Below are positions 50,901-63,300 of a stretch of 64,000 nt of DNA, one piece after another (position 1 is the first letter of the stretch; each line of letters opens with the position of its first letter). The notes beneath the pieces are model-generated. The model searched no databases. It saw nothing but the letters and a program-made list of their open reading frames with translations, and was not told the origin of the DNA. Made by a program: the position numbers and the translations under genes. Source of the stretch: Euglena gracilis (lineage: Eukaryota; Euglenida; Euglenophyceae; Euglenales); the NCBI GenBank assembly GCA_039621445.1, contig CP154956.1, positions 72,166,914-72,230,913 of the forward strand, written 5' to 3'.

Positions 50901-52138
50901 CGCCGCACCCCTTGGAACGCGGGGGACCCAATGGTCAAAGCACCTCCCTTTGTTTGACGAAAGGAGCTGATCTGGGTGGCTGGCAGTCTTTTACAGTGGT
51001 CCGATGGCCTCCAGGGTATTCAGTGAGCATTGGTTTTGCGGATTGGAGGGGTCAGACTGTCAGACCCCCCCGGGGGGGGAGGGGGTTCAAACCACTCCCT
51101 CCTTACCCCTTTCAGACCGAGGGGGGGGGGGTCCGGACAAGCCCTAGTGCAGGGCATCAAGTGAAGGTTTGTTTTGTATAGGGGAGTGGAGGGGGTCCAA
51201 ACGCTCCCCTACCCCCCAGGGGGTGGGGGTTTACACCCCCCCCCAGGTCCGGGGGTCTCCATGGAACCAAAAACGTTTACCCCGGCGCTTTGCGCTGGCA
51301 GACTTTATCTGTTTTGTCAATATGATGGAAAAAATCACGTGAAAACGCAACTCTCGGTACTTTTTTGAAGCCCCTCAAGAATTTTGCCCCGGTTATATAC
51401 CCAGCAGGGAGGAGGTCCAACCCCCCCCCTCTCATTTAAAACCCTGGGAGGCACCCCCCCCCTCTGTTGGAGGGCTCCAGACCCCCCCCCCCCGCTTTAA
51501 TTCATATCCTCTTTTCTGAAGCGCACTGCCAGGCCCCGTTCTTTGACGCACGGCCGCCCAGCGTGGGCCGTACCTCCCGGGGCTCCACAGGTTCCTGCTG
51601 CGCAGCTCGTTCCCGAAGATCGCTGCCGTGCTGCGGCCGGGCGGCCACCTCCTCTACTCCCACTTCCTCGAGGGTGCCGCCAAGCCGAGGGACCCCAAGC
51701 ACCTCCTGCGGCGCGGGGAGCTGGCGGCTGCGTTCGGGGCCGTGGGCTTCGCGGTGCTGCAGGACAGCGAGGGAGCGATCGAGGACGGTCGTCCGGGCCC
51801 CACCTTTTTCCCGCACTCCTGCCCAGGTTGCTCATTCACCACGACACAGTTGCACTGCTTGGGCCCGAGGATGTGCGCAAGGAGTGCATTTGTGGGTTTG
51901 TTTGTGCTCTTGCTGTGTGGCCCTGTCCCCAAGCCTCCTCATTCACCCGTTTGTCCACAAGGGGCACCATCGCTGGGTACACATTCCTTCATCATCAAGG
52001 GAGTCCCGCCGGGGGCCAGTCTGCAATTTCATCGCCATGAAGCGGCCATCCCGGTGCTCTCACGCCTCCCCCAACAGGGTTGGATTGGGTCGTCCCGGTC
52101 CTCCTCCAGTTCTCAGCACCGGGGTGTGCCTCCGGTAG
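47974..52138 (+). CDS. Rhodanese-like plus SAM-dependent methyltransferase (multi-exon gene)
   Basis: ATG at 47974. Exons (approximate where marked ~): 47974-~48120, ~48189-48236, 48370-48495, 49084-49192, 49859-~49990, 50063-~50251, 50469-~50487, 50633-50696, 51591-51787, 52020-52138. The N-terminal half is rhodanese-like: LLDVRPRARF, GAANIPVAELR, LFELPAPAAGPLCLLAEDE, KWEVAHVVFDRPELW. The usual CxxGxR active-site loop is not visible, so it is probably inactive. The methyltransferase half has motif I LDLGCGSGRDAVFLALHGW, then ATVDLVVCIRFLLR, and LRPGGHLLYSHFLEG. It ends near CNFIAMKRPSR with a stop at 52136. Junctions 48495/49084, 49192/49859, 50696/51591 and 51787/52020 join in phase and restore expected residues. 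The arrangement resembles TehB-like class I methyltransferases fused to rhodanese; the substrate is unknown. Confidence 0.75.
51157..51450 (+). repeat. Interspersed repeat family B, copy 2
   Basis: Matches 35838-36190 in order: C/G-run start, GGCGCTTTGCGCTGGCAGACTT, T/A-rich middle, and CTCTCATTTAAAACCCTGG at the end. It lies in the eighth intron of the methyltransferase gene, and its polypyrimidine end is close to the acceptor at 51590. Confidence 0.6.
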
Positions 52139-54383
52139 GCCGCTCCTTCCCAGCGATGGCTGCCCTGCCCGGTTCCAAGAAGGCGGAGAAGCGCCGCAGC
52201 ACGAAGCGGACCCGTGGCCATCCCGCTGCCCGCTGGCCTGCTCTGGGGCGGGTGACCCAATCCAACACTCTTCCCTATGGCAGGCACTCTGTCCCCCACC
52301 CCTGGCAGTGGAGGCATCGGCTCATTCGGCCCATCTGCGGCGCTCGGGCAAGCTGGTTGTGGCGACCTCAGTGCGTTCACCACGAGCCTGACAGACGTAA
52401 TGGGAATTGGTTATTTTGGGGCAGCTGGCTTCTTTCTGGGAAACAAGAGTAAATTACTCAAAGGGGAAATTGCATCTCTTCTCAGCTGAATATTTCACAA
52501 AGTGTTTAACGAGTGGTTTCAAGCCCCACATTCTTCCGGGCCACTTTTTTTAAGGATTTCCCTAATTATGTGGTTTCGTCCGATGGAAATATTTTTGATC
52601 ATTCATGTTGTGCATTTATTTTCACAGTTTTAAAGCTATTGGGATTGTGCATGGTGAATGAGTGGTTGTTGTGTCGACTCTGAACGAATTTTGTTTCTCA
52701 TAGAGGCGTGCTTTTTTTTTAAGGGAATCTCCCCCCCCAAAAATATTTTTTCCGCCATTGGGTTTCGCTCACCACCAAATGTATTGGAATTTATTTATTG
52801 GGTGCATTGGAATGTATTGGAATGCATTGGAAACGATTTTTTTCTGACCCAATACCCCCTCTCCCCGTACACCTCTGTAATGGTTGTTTAGATATGTGGA
52901 TCTTAGGACAAACAATTGGAGGGCCTCCGCCTCCAATATCTTTTTGTGGGGGGGGGGCATTGGAAAGGCAGAGTCCAGAAAATGGGGGGGTTTGAGCGCA
53001 CAGAACGAAATAGCATCGCTGCACTGCAATGCACATCAACTTTCTCTGCCTGACGAAAATGGAAGTGTGAAAATGTGGGGGACAAATATCTTCCTCCCCA
53101 ACGAGGTTGTCATTTTGCCTCTAACCGCTGATAATAAATGGAACGCTGTCTTTCAGGTCCAGAGATGGGGTTGTCGCGTTCCCGCACAGACCCTGAAGTC
53201 CGTCTGATGGTGAAAGGTTTTTCAACATGAAAGCGGGCACGGCCAGCTGACACCTCTGGGGGAGGAAGGCAACAACCTCACTGGATGGAAAATGAAGACC
53301 TTTTTGGGTGTCAAATTTCGACCCCAAATGCTTTCAAACACTTCTTTCTTAGTGACATGTTGCATTTGTTATGCATGTCAAAAATTTTACAGTCAATAGA
53401 TGGATTGTTGGACAGGTTTGATCATGACACAACCCACAGGCCTCAGGGTGTGGTGACTGACCCACCAATGCAGACCAGGAATGCATGTTCCCCTGCTCGT
53501 TCACGAATCTGTCCCAATGCAATGCTGTTCGTTCCAGCTCCTTCCTGCTTCGCTTTTGATCCCTATGCTGCACAGGCCATTTTCCCTCTCCGCTTCTTTT
53601 TTGTTTGTATTCACCGGCCAGCTTGTCCTGCGTGGACGGCCGAGATGAATCCAACTGAATCCAACTTCAGTCTCCTGATGTAGACGAAGGCCGCTTGTGG
53701 GTATCTCCTGCATCCTTCTGTTTCCAGGAAATGAAAAGCTCGTTTATTTGCACAGGTGCATGACTTCCCGGCCGAACACAGCCCCTGTTGGCCATCAGGG
53801 TAGATTGGCGGCGCCAAAGCCATGGGAAGCGACCAGACTCCTGCTTCTGCTGCTGACGGTGTTTGCTTTTTAAATGCAGATTTGCCCACATGGAAGGGTT
53901 CTGCATTTGATCATCTGAGGTGTGTTGGATGAGGATATTTCCTGAACAAGTTGTATTATTTTCTGAAGTTTTGGACAAAATCCTCGCTTCAGTTGCTTCA
54001 GTCGGAGATGTGGCAAGAAAAGCTCTTTTGGTCCTTCGTCTTGCAAGTGTATTCCAACTTTTGTGGATTACGGTGGCAAACCTTTCTTTACCCCATCGCC
54101 TTCCGGTGCAAATGCTTCCCACAACACAGCAGTCTGGGCTGGAGCTCGCCTGCGAAGGGCCGACATGGGCGCCGAATCGTGTTGACGGAGGGCAGCGCCT
54201 CGTGCTCCAGGTGGCAGCACCTTTGCCGTAACCCCCCCCACCGTGATCGATGCCGTGGCCGAAAGCTGGGGGAAGCAAAAAGGGGGAGGGTACCCCAAGC
54301 TTCCTCCTCCAAATGCCGTCGACACATCGTGCCTTGCTGACCCCCAACGGCCGCCCCGCCATCCGGGCTCCAGGGGCTGAAGC
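52139..54383. other. Intergenic stretch without recognised gene
   Basis: A Lys/Arg-rich open patch near 52156-52250 (GSKKAEKRRSTKRTRG) might be an exon but cannot be connected to anything. From 52490 to 54230 the sequence is AT-richer, with no domain-bearing frame on either strand. Confidence 0.4.
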
Positions 54384-57300
54384 ATGGGTGTCCGCCATAT
54401 GCACACCGGCACTGGGTCCCGGGCCACCCGCAGGCTGCCGGGCATCGAGCCACGGGCGGGGCGGCCGGCCACCGCTCCACCGGGCCGCCCCGCCTCTCCG
54501 GTGCCCCTCCCGGCCCCGGCCCTCGGGGCCTCCCTGCCGCCGCGGCGCCCCGTCAGCCGCGGCGGGGAGCTGCTGGGCGGCGCGGCCCTGCTGGGGCTGC
54601 AGCGGCTGCCGGTCACGCCGCACGCTGCCCCGGAGGAGGTGTGTGCAGTGAGGGGCTGCGGCGGGCGTATGTTTCCGCCTTGTGGTGTGGTCGGTTGGAC
54701 CAATGGATCAATTTTTCGCCAAAAAAGAACTGAGCAACCCAAAGTTGTTTGAGTTTACCTCATCGCCCAACTCATGATGTGAGTTAACCTCATACGCCCA
54801 AGCAGAGTGAGGTAGACTGAACATCGAACGTCTCCAATGTGTGCTTTCCTTGACTGGCTCTCCACTGACGTTTCTTGTGGCACAGCTGGGGAGCAACGCC
54901 CTCTCCAGGCCCCTCCCACCGCCTGGGATGCCTACCCACGCCTTCTCTGCCAGGACATGTCGTGGGAGGAGATGCAGGACCTCTACTGCCGGCTGGCTAG
55001 CAAACGCCCACCAGGCGGAGTGGAGGAGGTGGGCAGGTGCCTTCAAACCAATGTGCCGTGCTTCACAAGCAGAGCGTTCTTGCACGCCTTTGTTTTCCTG
55101 CAATAAACGTGACCCGTCGCATCCACCCCAATGTCTTTAAGACTCCAGTAACTTGGCACCGCTTTTTTCAAGGCAAAGGTCCTAAAAAGTAGTGCCCAAA
55201 TAGCCTGGCAGGGCGGAAGCTGAAACAGATGGTTCAGCAACCGGCACCCCACCAGGCTATTGAGGCTATTGGGGGGGGGGGGGTTGGTCTTCCACAGCAA
55301 CAGTGGGAGCAAAGAGCAAAATGACATGGAGTTACCAAAGTTCTCTGCGCATTTGGAGTTCTAACGAGTCCCACCTAAATTCCAGATGTCACCCCACGTG
55401 CCAATATAAGTTCTAAGGAAATTTCTCCACAGAGGAGAGCAATTTTTTTAGAAAAGAATTGATGGCAAGAATGAATTGTGTGCAAAATAAAGGATATATA
55501 TATATATATATACATATATACATATATATACATATATATAATTATTAATAATAAAAATAATGAATATTATTGATCCAATTTGAATTATTGCTATAAAGTT
55601 GTATTCTTCATGTTACATATTATCATATTGTGCAATGATATATCAGGTAATATCATGAATTATATTAATTGAAAATTTCCATTCTCTTGAGGTTTATCAA
55701 GGGGTGATTGGAGGTTGGAAATCCCGTCATTTACAGGTGGGCTGACGCTGCTCTGTTTCTGCTGCAGCACGCGCCCAGGGATGGTGGGCAGCCCCCAACG
55801 TGTTGGGACAGGCATTGGTGGGTTGTGTCTGAAGACCTGTCCCTCCGAGTACACCCTTAGATCGAAAGAGGGAAAAGGTTTTCCTCTTTCGATCGCGGGA
55901 TTGCCTGCAATTTATTACGTTATATGCAAATAGTTATGCCACTGGCTGCTGCTCTGGCAGTTTTCATAATCTGTGACAATCAAAGAAGATTCTTATTCCG
56001 CATTGCTCTCTCCCATGGTGGTATTGGCTTTTTGTGTTGTGATGTGTGTGTTTAGTGTGTTCACCAGAGTGCTGCTGCAAATTCCTGATTGAGACCCAGC
56101 GGCAGCCAGCACCACACCACTTGAAGACGGCATTCATGTGCTTGCTGTTTGAATCGATCACAGCAGAGTTCCCCCAATACAGCCTGATGGGGTGGCTGAA
56201 GGCGGATCTCTACCGTGGTGTGACGGCCCAACACATCCTGGTGGTTATTTTATGAACATGAAAGATTTTTTTTCAGGCAGCCATCTTGAGACTCCGCTTG
56301 TCACAGTGGTTTCCCACCCTGCCTTTCGCTGTCATTCCCAGCCATTTACGAGGGCTTCGAGGAGGCAACAAGCGACGGCCTTGGCATGCTCGTCGCCGGT
56401 TTGTCTCCGTTGGGGCTCCCTTGAAGCGCGGTGTACGTCTGCGAGCACTCCGGGGTCCTTCTTCCCACAACTCAGATCATTCCTCTGAATCGTTGCACTT
56501 GCAAAGCCACAGCCGTGGAAAAGGTTTCCCCGGCGGCGGACCGTGAATGTCTGATGCTTTCCCACTCAGCTTGTTCAGCCGTTGGCCATCCCGCTTCACC
56601 GTGCACATCAGCCCCTGACCTGCCCGGCTGGACCCGCCGCCGCCCGCCATCCACACAGGGGGCACCCTCACCGCCCGCGGGGCCCTCGTGCCCCGCGGCG
56701 GCCGCGCACTCCCGTTCATCGAGTGCGCCACCCACTTCGAGGCGTACCGCGCCGCGGCCATGGACCTCCGGCGGGAGCAGCAGCGGCGGGCCGCGGTGGC
56801 CGATGCGGCGCCCGCCCGGCGGTGGCTCGTGGAGGAGAGCGTCCGCCAGTTCACCGGCGCGGTCGTTCGGGCTCATTTCCACCTGTGGCGTAGGTCGGAG
56901 CCCTCCCACCGCCCAAGCCACGGGGAACTGTCCTCTAAATCCCTCCCCCCTAAAACCTCGCCCCACCTCCCACCCCTCGACCAACCAGTGGACGACCCCC
57001 TCCTCCCTGGTGAAGAAAAAGCGCCAGGGACGGTTTGGTGGTCGCAAACCCGACACAAACTGCTTTTTGGCAATTTTTTTTGTTTTCTCAAGCATCATGA
57101 AATATGCCATTTCTTTGTCAAGTTTTGCCAAAAGTCATATTGTAGGTGTTTTTTGGGGGTCATTTTTAGATTTTCGGATTTTGACAAACAATTCTTTGAC
57201 CTACTTACCCCACACCCCACAAACTAGCTTTCCCCACTTTGTCGGCCAAGTAAACCAGATCAAACTGACCCCCAGGGGTTTATAAGTGGGGTGATTTGAC

Positions 57301-60300
57301 CTGCATAATCACCCCTGACCTATTTTTCCAAAAAAATGAAGCCAACTGATTTTCTTGGTGGTGAGAAAATGGTTTTCAAATGGAGAACGTCCATTTCACC
57401 TCAAAATCCACCCTTGCAGGCTTTGTGTAAGTACGCAGTCAGAGATTTCGAATTTTTCCCCCTTTGCCCCAGGACCCCCCTGGAAACTATCTCCTGTGCC
57501 CATACTGCTGACCTAACCTCAAATGGATCTGTCTCCTGCCACTGTGCCCGCTGACCTGGTGAGGTCATCCACCTCTTCACCCCATGACGGCGTCTGGCAG
57601 CTCTCTTTCCACAGGTTTGTGCATCACCGACAGCACCTGCACTGCTGGGTGACAACGTGGCAGTCTGTTCTTGGCCGCCAACGGCTTCGCCTCTCTTTAT
57701 CGGCGTGGAGGAAATGGTTGGTGGAGCAGCGCTTCGAAAGGATGCAAAGGCGTGCTGCCCACCAGTTGCGCTGCCCATGGTTCACCATTGTTTCTGTTTG
57801 TTTCTTCTTTGTTTGCTGACAATTATATTATTTTGCTCCGCTTCTTTCTGCTCTCTGCCGCTGAAGCGTTGTTGTGGTATTTTTTGAGGGAAAAAATGAC
57901 ATTTTGAACCCCAACAAACACAAAAAAAATCGAAAAGGTAATTTCTTCTGAAATTTGTGATCAGAATCCTGAAATAACACGTAGCTACACGGACGGGTGC
58001 CACATGAATGTATGTCTATACATTCATCCACCCCTTGCACTGCTTAACCGTCACACAGTGTCTCCATGCGCTTCTCTGTTTCCTTCAATTCAATTTGAAC
58101 AATCCTGACCCATTACTCATTTTTCAGAGCAGCAACTCGAGGTTTTTGAGATTGGCATTTCGTTCTTTTATGAATGAAGAAAAGAAGCACGACACAGGAT
58201 AGCAAATTATGTGAAACGTTTTTGTCAAAGCTGAAAGTTGGATATTTTCTCGTCATTTGGATGGGCAAGACTGCAGGTATCCACAAAAAGCACAGTCCAA
58301 CTTAGGCTTCCCTTCTTGCTTAGCACAGCACCCATGGATGCATGCCTTTTTTAGTAATTTTTCATATGGCCCCTTTGTGGTGTCAGTTTTCTCTTGCCTT
58401 GCTCAAATGACAAGTCGGACCCCCTGGGAAATTGTCCTCTGGTCGTGTACTCACTGTTTATGGGGACCTTCCTGTCTCCTGCCTCTGTGCTGGCTGATTT
58501 TTCGCGAGACAATATTCCAGGGGGCGTATGTGCATGTGCAGTACGTGCAGTATGTGTATGTCTGTGTGTATGTTCATGTGTGTATTTATTTGCACGTGCG
58601 TGTTTGTGTATTTGTGTGTGTATGGTTCAACAGAATAATATGTAAGTATTCCTGCACATATACATAAATGTACAAAATGTATCAATATATAACTACATAT
58701 GAAGGTTCATGCCAAAGGCCCAGACTTCACCTTCCTTCAGGTGCCAAGTCGAGACCATTGCCCTTTGCGAGGCAGAGGGCAAGAACCACCTGGAGGATTT
58801 GCGGCAGCAACATGGAAGCAGGGGTGGGAGCGGCCATGCTCTCTTGGGTGCACACGGCAGCTGACGAGGGGGTTTCCGTTCTGCCTTCCGCACAAAAACG
58901 CTGGAAGATGGAGAGGACAATTTTCTCCCAGATGGGCCCCAATCTCTGATATTTGGGTCCCAACAACCTCTGCACCAAACACAGCACCCCCTTTGAACAA
59001 TCATTGGCTCACCAGACACCCCCCTTGGTTTTTGGAGTGACTGGTTGTTTTTCGCCTGAACCATTGTCCTCCGGGGGAGGGGAATCGACAGAATGCAGGC
59101 ACCAGGGAAGGAAAAATGGTTGGTTGGTTGGTTGGTTGGTTGGTTCTCGATTTCCATCTTTCCAGGCAGGCATATGTCCCAAGAACAACGTCCAACTCAG
59201 CTCAACTCAACTTGGCACTGGAAGTATTTGGGGTCCACAGTGTGCATCTCAGGGGAGGGGTTTGCTACGTTGCGGTAATTTTCCCAGAGTGCAAAATGGC
59301 CGACCCCTGGAGAGACGCGGTAGAGACTAGCTGACTTTTGAGGGTGGGGAGAATAATATGATTCCGCCCATCCACCCATCACCCCAAAGGAAGTTTGTGG
59401 TTTGGCTTTTGCCCAGGGGTGTTTTGGGAAATGGGAGAGCAGTTTCTGGGAACCCTGCATTTTATTCATTCACCTTGTGCTTGATGTATGCTTCCTCTCA
59501 GAATCTCTATTTCATCAGCTTTTATCACATTTTCTACGTTACGTTACATTACAAGTCCTCGTCCAATTGCCTTGCATCCCCTCGCGCCAACTGCAGACAG
59601 ACAGGTCGCAGGGTTCACTGCAGCACGGCCGCTACCGCCGCCTACAGCGAGCGCCTAATCAGCCGGCAGACTGCGCTGCAGCTGCAGCTGTCGGTGAAGC
59701 GTCTCGATGGGATCCCAGACGAAGAGCCACAGGAAGACCTGGGTGTGTGTTTGCGTGTTTGTTTTTGTTGTTTCTGGAGGGTATTTGTTCCTGTCCAGCC
59801 AGTGCATTTTTGGCCGCTTTTGATAGGATCAATGAAAGCAAATGTGGCCAGCATTTCCTTTTTGCCACAGTAAGAGCAAAGAAAGTTCTGAATCTTTCAT
59901 TTCTCCCCGTTGTGTATTTGAGATGCAGTATCCCAAGTGCAATCATCTCTGCTTTTGTTGGTGAGCATTAATGTTGATAAACCTCACAGCAGAAACAGGT
60001 TTAATTCACGCATAGACCTGAATTTATTGTATTTGTATTTGAATACCACCCTGCCCATTTTCTTCATCAAACCCCAGGGAGTTCCTTTTTGCAAGTTATC
60101 GAGCGAAAGCTCATGTTTTGCACATCAAAGGTGGAAAGGAGGATATCCTGAACTTTATACTTGTTTTTAACATGCCATTTTGATGGGTCACCTGCTCATC
60201 AAGAAGTGCACATGGCTCCCTTTAAGTTACTCCCTTTAAGTTTCCTTTTAAGTTGAAGTTAAACCCTCCCCCCAAATAATACCCCCCCAAATAATACCCC

Positions 60301-63300
60301 CCCAAATAATACCCCCCCCCCCTCGGGCCGGGACTTCGGGCGAAAAAATAATACCCTCCCCCCCGGTTTTTGGGCCGAAGGCCCGGATTTTGAACTGAAA
60401 ATGTAGGTAAAAATCTCAGTTTCTGACAACAAATTACGAAAAAAAAATCGATTTTTCTGGATCATCCGGCCTCAAAAAATGGTAAATTTCATAAGAAAGT
60501 ACAAAAAATGATCCCAACGGGGGTTTTGGCGCTATTTTCGGTCCTACGGGACTTTCGAAAAAATTTCGAAAATTTTGGGGAAATAATAACCCCCTCCAAA
60601 TAATACCCCCCCCCCCTCAGGCCGGGGTTTCGCGCGAAAAAATGATACCCCGGGGGGGGGGGGTATTATTTGGGGGGTTTTACTCATTTGGGAAAGTTAT
60701 TTGGAGACCAGCCCGGAGAAGAAGCCCTCTGATGATGAATTTGTGCTCTGCAGGGGCTCCAGGGGCTCCCCGGCCATTTTGGCCAACGTCAGTTTGGTGC
60801 GAAGCTGCCGTTTTCGATGGCCGGAAAGGGTTGAGCAGTCGGCCCAGGTCTGCCCTGCGGGGTCCTGGCGAACTGCCCCACTGCAGATGTGATGGAGGTT
60901 CGGGTGGCGGCCCTGCAGGAGGCCATTGATGTCTTGGTGGAGGAAAGGCGGGCCGCCAGCTTCGCATCGGATGCCGCGAGGAGAGCCCTGGAGACCTGCC
61001 TGGACGCCACAGAGAAGGTGTGTGTTGCAAGGCCTCTCACTGGAATTTTGCCTTGGGCACATCCCCACAAGTGCCAATCAACAAATGTGACTCAAGATTT
61101 TCAACAGAAAAGCACCCTGTATGACGATGTGTGACGATGCTGGTGTGGAAACACATTTCTGAAGTAGATCGTTTTTGGTAAGGTTGGCATGGGAAATGTC
61201 ACGTTCCCTCAATGTCCAATGATTATTTTTTCCCAAAACATTCTCTTGGATCGAGGTTTTTTGTTTGAGTCCATTCAGGGTTGCAGTCCCTGATATGGGA
61301 ATGAAAAGCTCGTTTGTATCCCTGCACCCACACCCAGTTTTTGCATTTAATATCAGGATCTGATGTGCAATCTTCAATTCACTTTTCTTTGGGACATTAA
61401 ATTCTATTTTGAGTTTGCTTAATGTAATCTTTGTCTCCATCAAACATTTAAAATTCATTTCATTTTGATTTTTCAAAACCATTTTGTTTCTCCCAAATGT
61501 CAGGTCATTTTGGTAGAATTTATTTTCAATGGCGTTATACCGAAGATTCATTCACCATTTGATTCATTTCATGACGTGTATCAACCCTAACAATTTTGCA
61601 GGTTATGACCAAATGAATGTATTTGCAAGCAACGGCATACGGAATATCCACCAAAAAATTGCCCTCCCCCAAAATAGTGCAGCGGGATTTGGGCTGCCGG
61701 AATCAGTTTCCATGTTTTGGGTGGAGGGAAATAAAATATCCCATCATCCAAAAAAATTCCCTTGGGGGTTTCGAGCCCCAAAAAAATTTTGTATTTTGGT
61801 CTGAGATTTTCATTCAAGGCTGATTGTTTTTCTGCAACCACTTAATTTGGAAATGATCCGGCAATGTGTGGTGCTTTTCCTCTTTTATTATGTCCTCGCA
61901 GATGGCCTGCATCATCGTCGACACATTAATCACAGTACCAGGAAAGGTAAACAGGAACCCTCTTTTTTTGGGTGTGCTGCATATTTCAGATATTCAAGTT
62001 CCAAAATTGAAACCTTCAATTTAGTACAGTGTAGTTTCAGATATCTGCCTTGCTGTTGCACCTTTTTCACTGCATTGTGCATTGCCATTGGTTATTTCTC
62101 TGGTGGTTGAATCATTGATGCACAATATGTAGCCGGCTTCTTTTTGAGAGTGGTCTTGGCGTCACCCGAAGAATGGGGTGTGCCGACCCCTCGTTCAGGC
62201 CCCCATTGCCCCAATTTGAGGCTGAACAGCTGGGTGTACATCGCCACCGAAGGGTCGAAAATGAGGAAGACAATTCATTCCTCAACAAAGCCATATGCGC
62301 CGCTTTCCGCTCCAGCGCAACTGTAACAAGTTCCCCCTGACTGCCGAACTGCGACCTGGGCGCGCTTGAGGAAATTTGACTCTGGGGGGTTTCGGCCAGC
62401 TGGCAGCCTTTTTCCAGCCTTGGACCCTTCGGCGAGTTTATTTTCCAGCCACCCAAAGGGCGGCCCAACGGTCACAGATTTTTGGCATTTGGGGGTGCAA
62501 AACGGGCTGAAAATGGGACAGAACAGGGCTGGCCAGAGCAAAGTTTCGGTCAAAAAAAATCCACCATTTGCATATTGGGAAACTTTGCAGCTTCGGTTTT
62601 TTGGTATTTGGTTCGACCCCGGGTCGGGCCCAGTTTCACCCTGAAACCTCCATAGGGGGTCCCAGGGTCCCCCCCCTGCTGGCAGCCTTTTTTCCATCCA
62701 GCCCAAATTTTCCAGCTTTTGAATTGGACCCCCCCTGGGGGTTCTTAAGCAACGCCCTGACTGCGACGCCTGAGCCATTTCCCGGCCCGTGCTGGGTTCT
62801 GCAATGGGGTGCCTGGATTTGCGGTGCTGCAACTTGTCTTGTCCGAGCGGCCATCGATGTCGAGCGCGAACCACACATTGCCCCAATCGCTGTGTCGGTC
62901 TCCATCTCTCTCGTTGTTGAGACGAATGTTGCGTCCAAAATTATTTTTTGACCACAAAATTCCCCTCTAGGAGTTGTTGAGTTCTGTGACTAGCTGCGAC
63001 CCACAATTGTGTCCACAATCTTGGCCAAAAGTGCTTATGATGGGAAAGCAGTGTCACAACATCGGAACATTGTCGGCGTTCATAGCAAAAAAAAAGTTGC
63101 CAAACCATTTTCATCTTTGGGCTCAAGAAGCGCAGGTCGCATGGTAGTAATGGTGGTTTGCAGTAGGCGTTCTTCAATCAAGGAAGTATTCGATTGAATG
63201 CGCTATTTTTGAAACTGCATGGCCAAGAATGGCCTCCACAAGGGAGTAGGTGAATGCCGACAGCCAATGAAATTGTATACATCTCACCATCTATTGAACG

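Noticed and set aside
56278-56546. Open stretch after a TTTTTTTCAG acceptor as an extra exon of the helical-protein gene
   Set aside because: The exon pair 56217/56659 joins in phase without it, and none of its frames continues the helical pattern.
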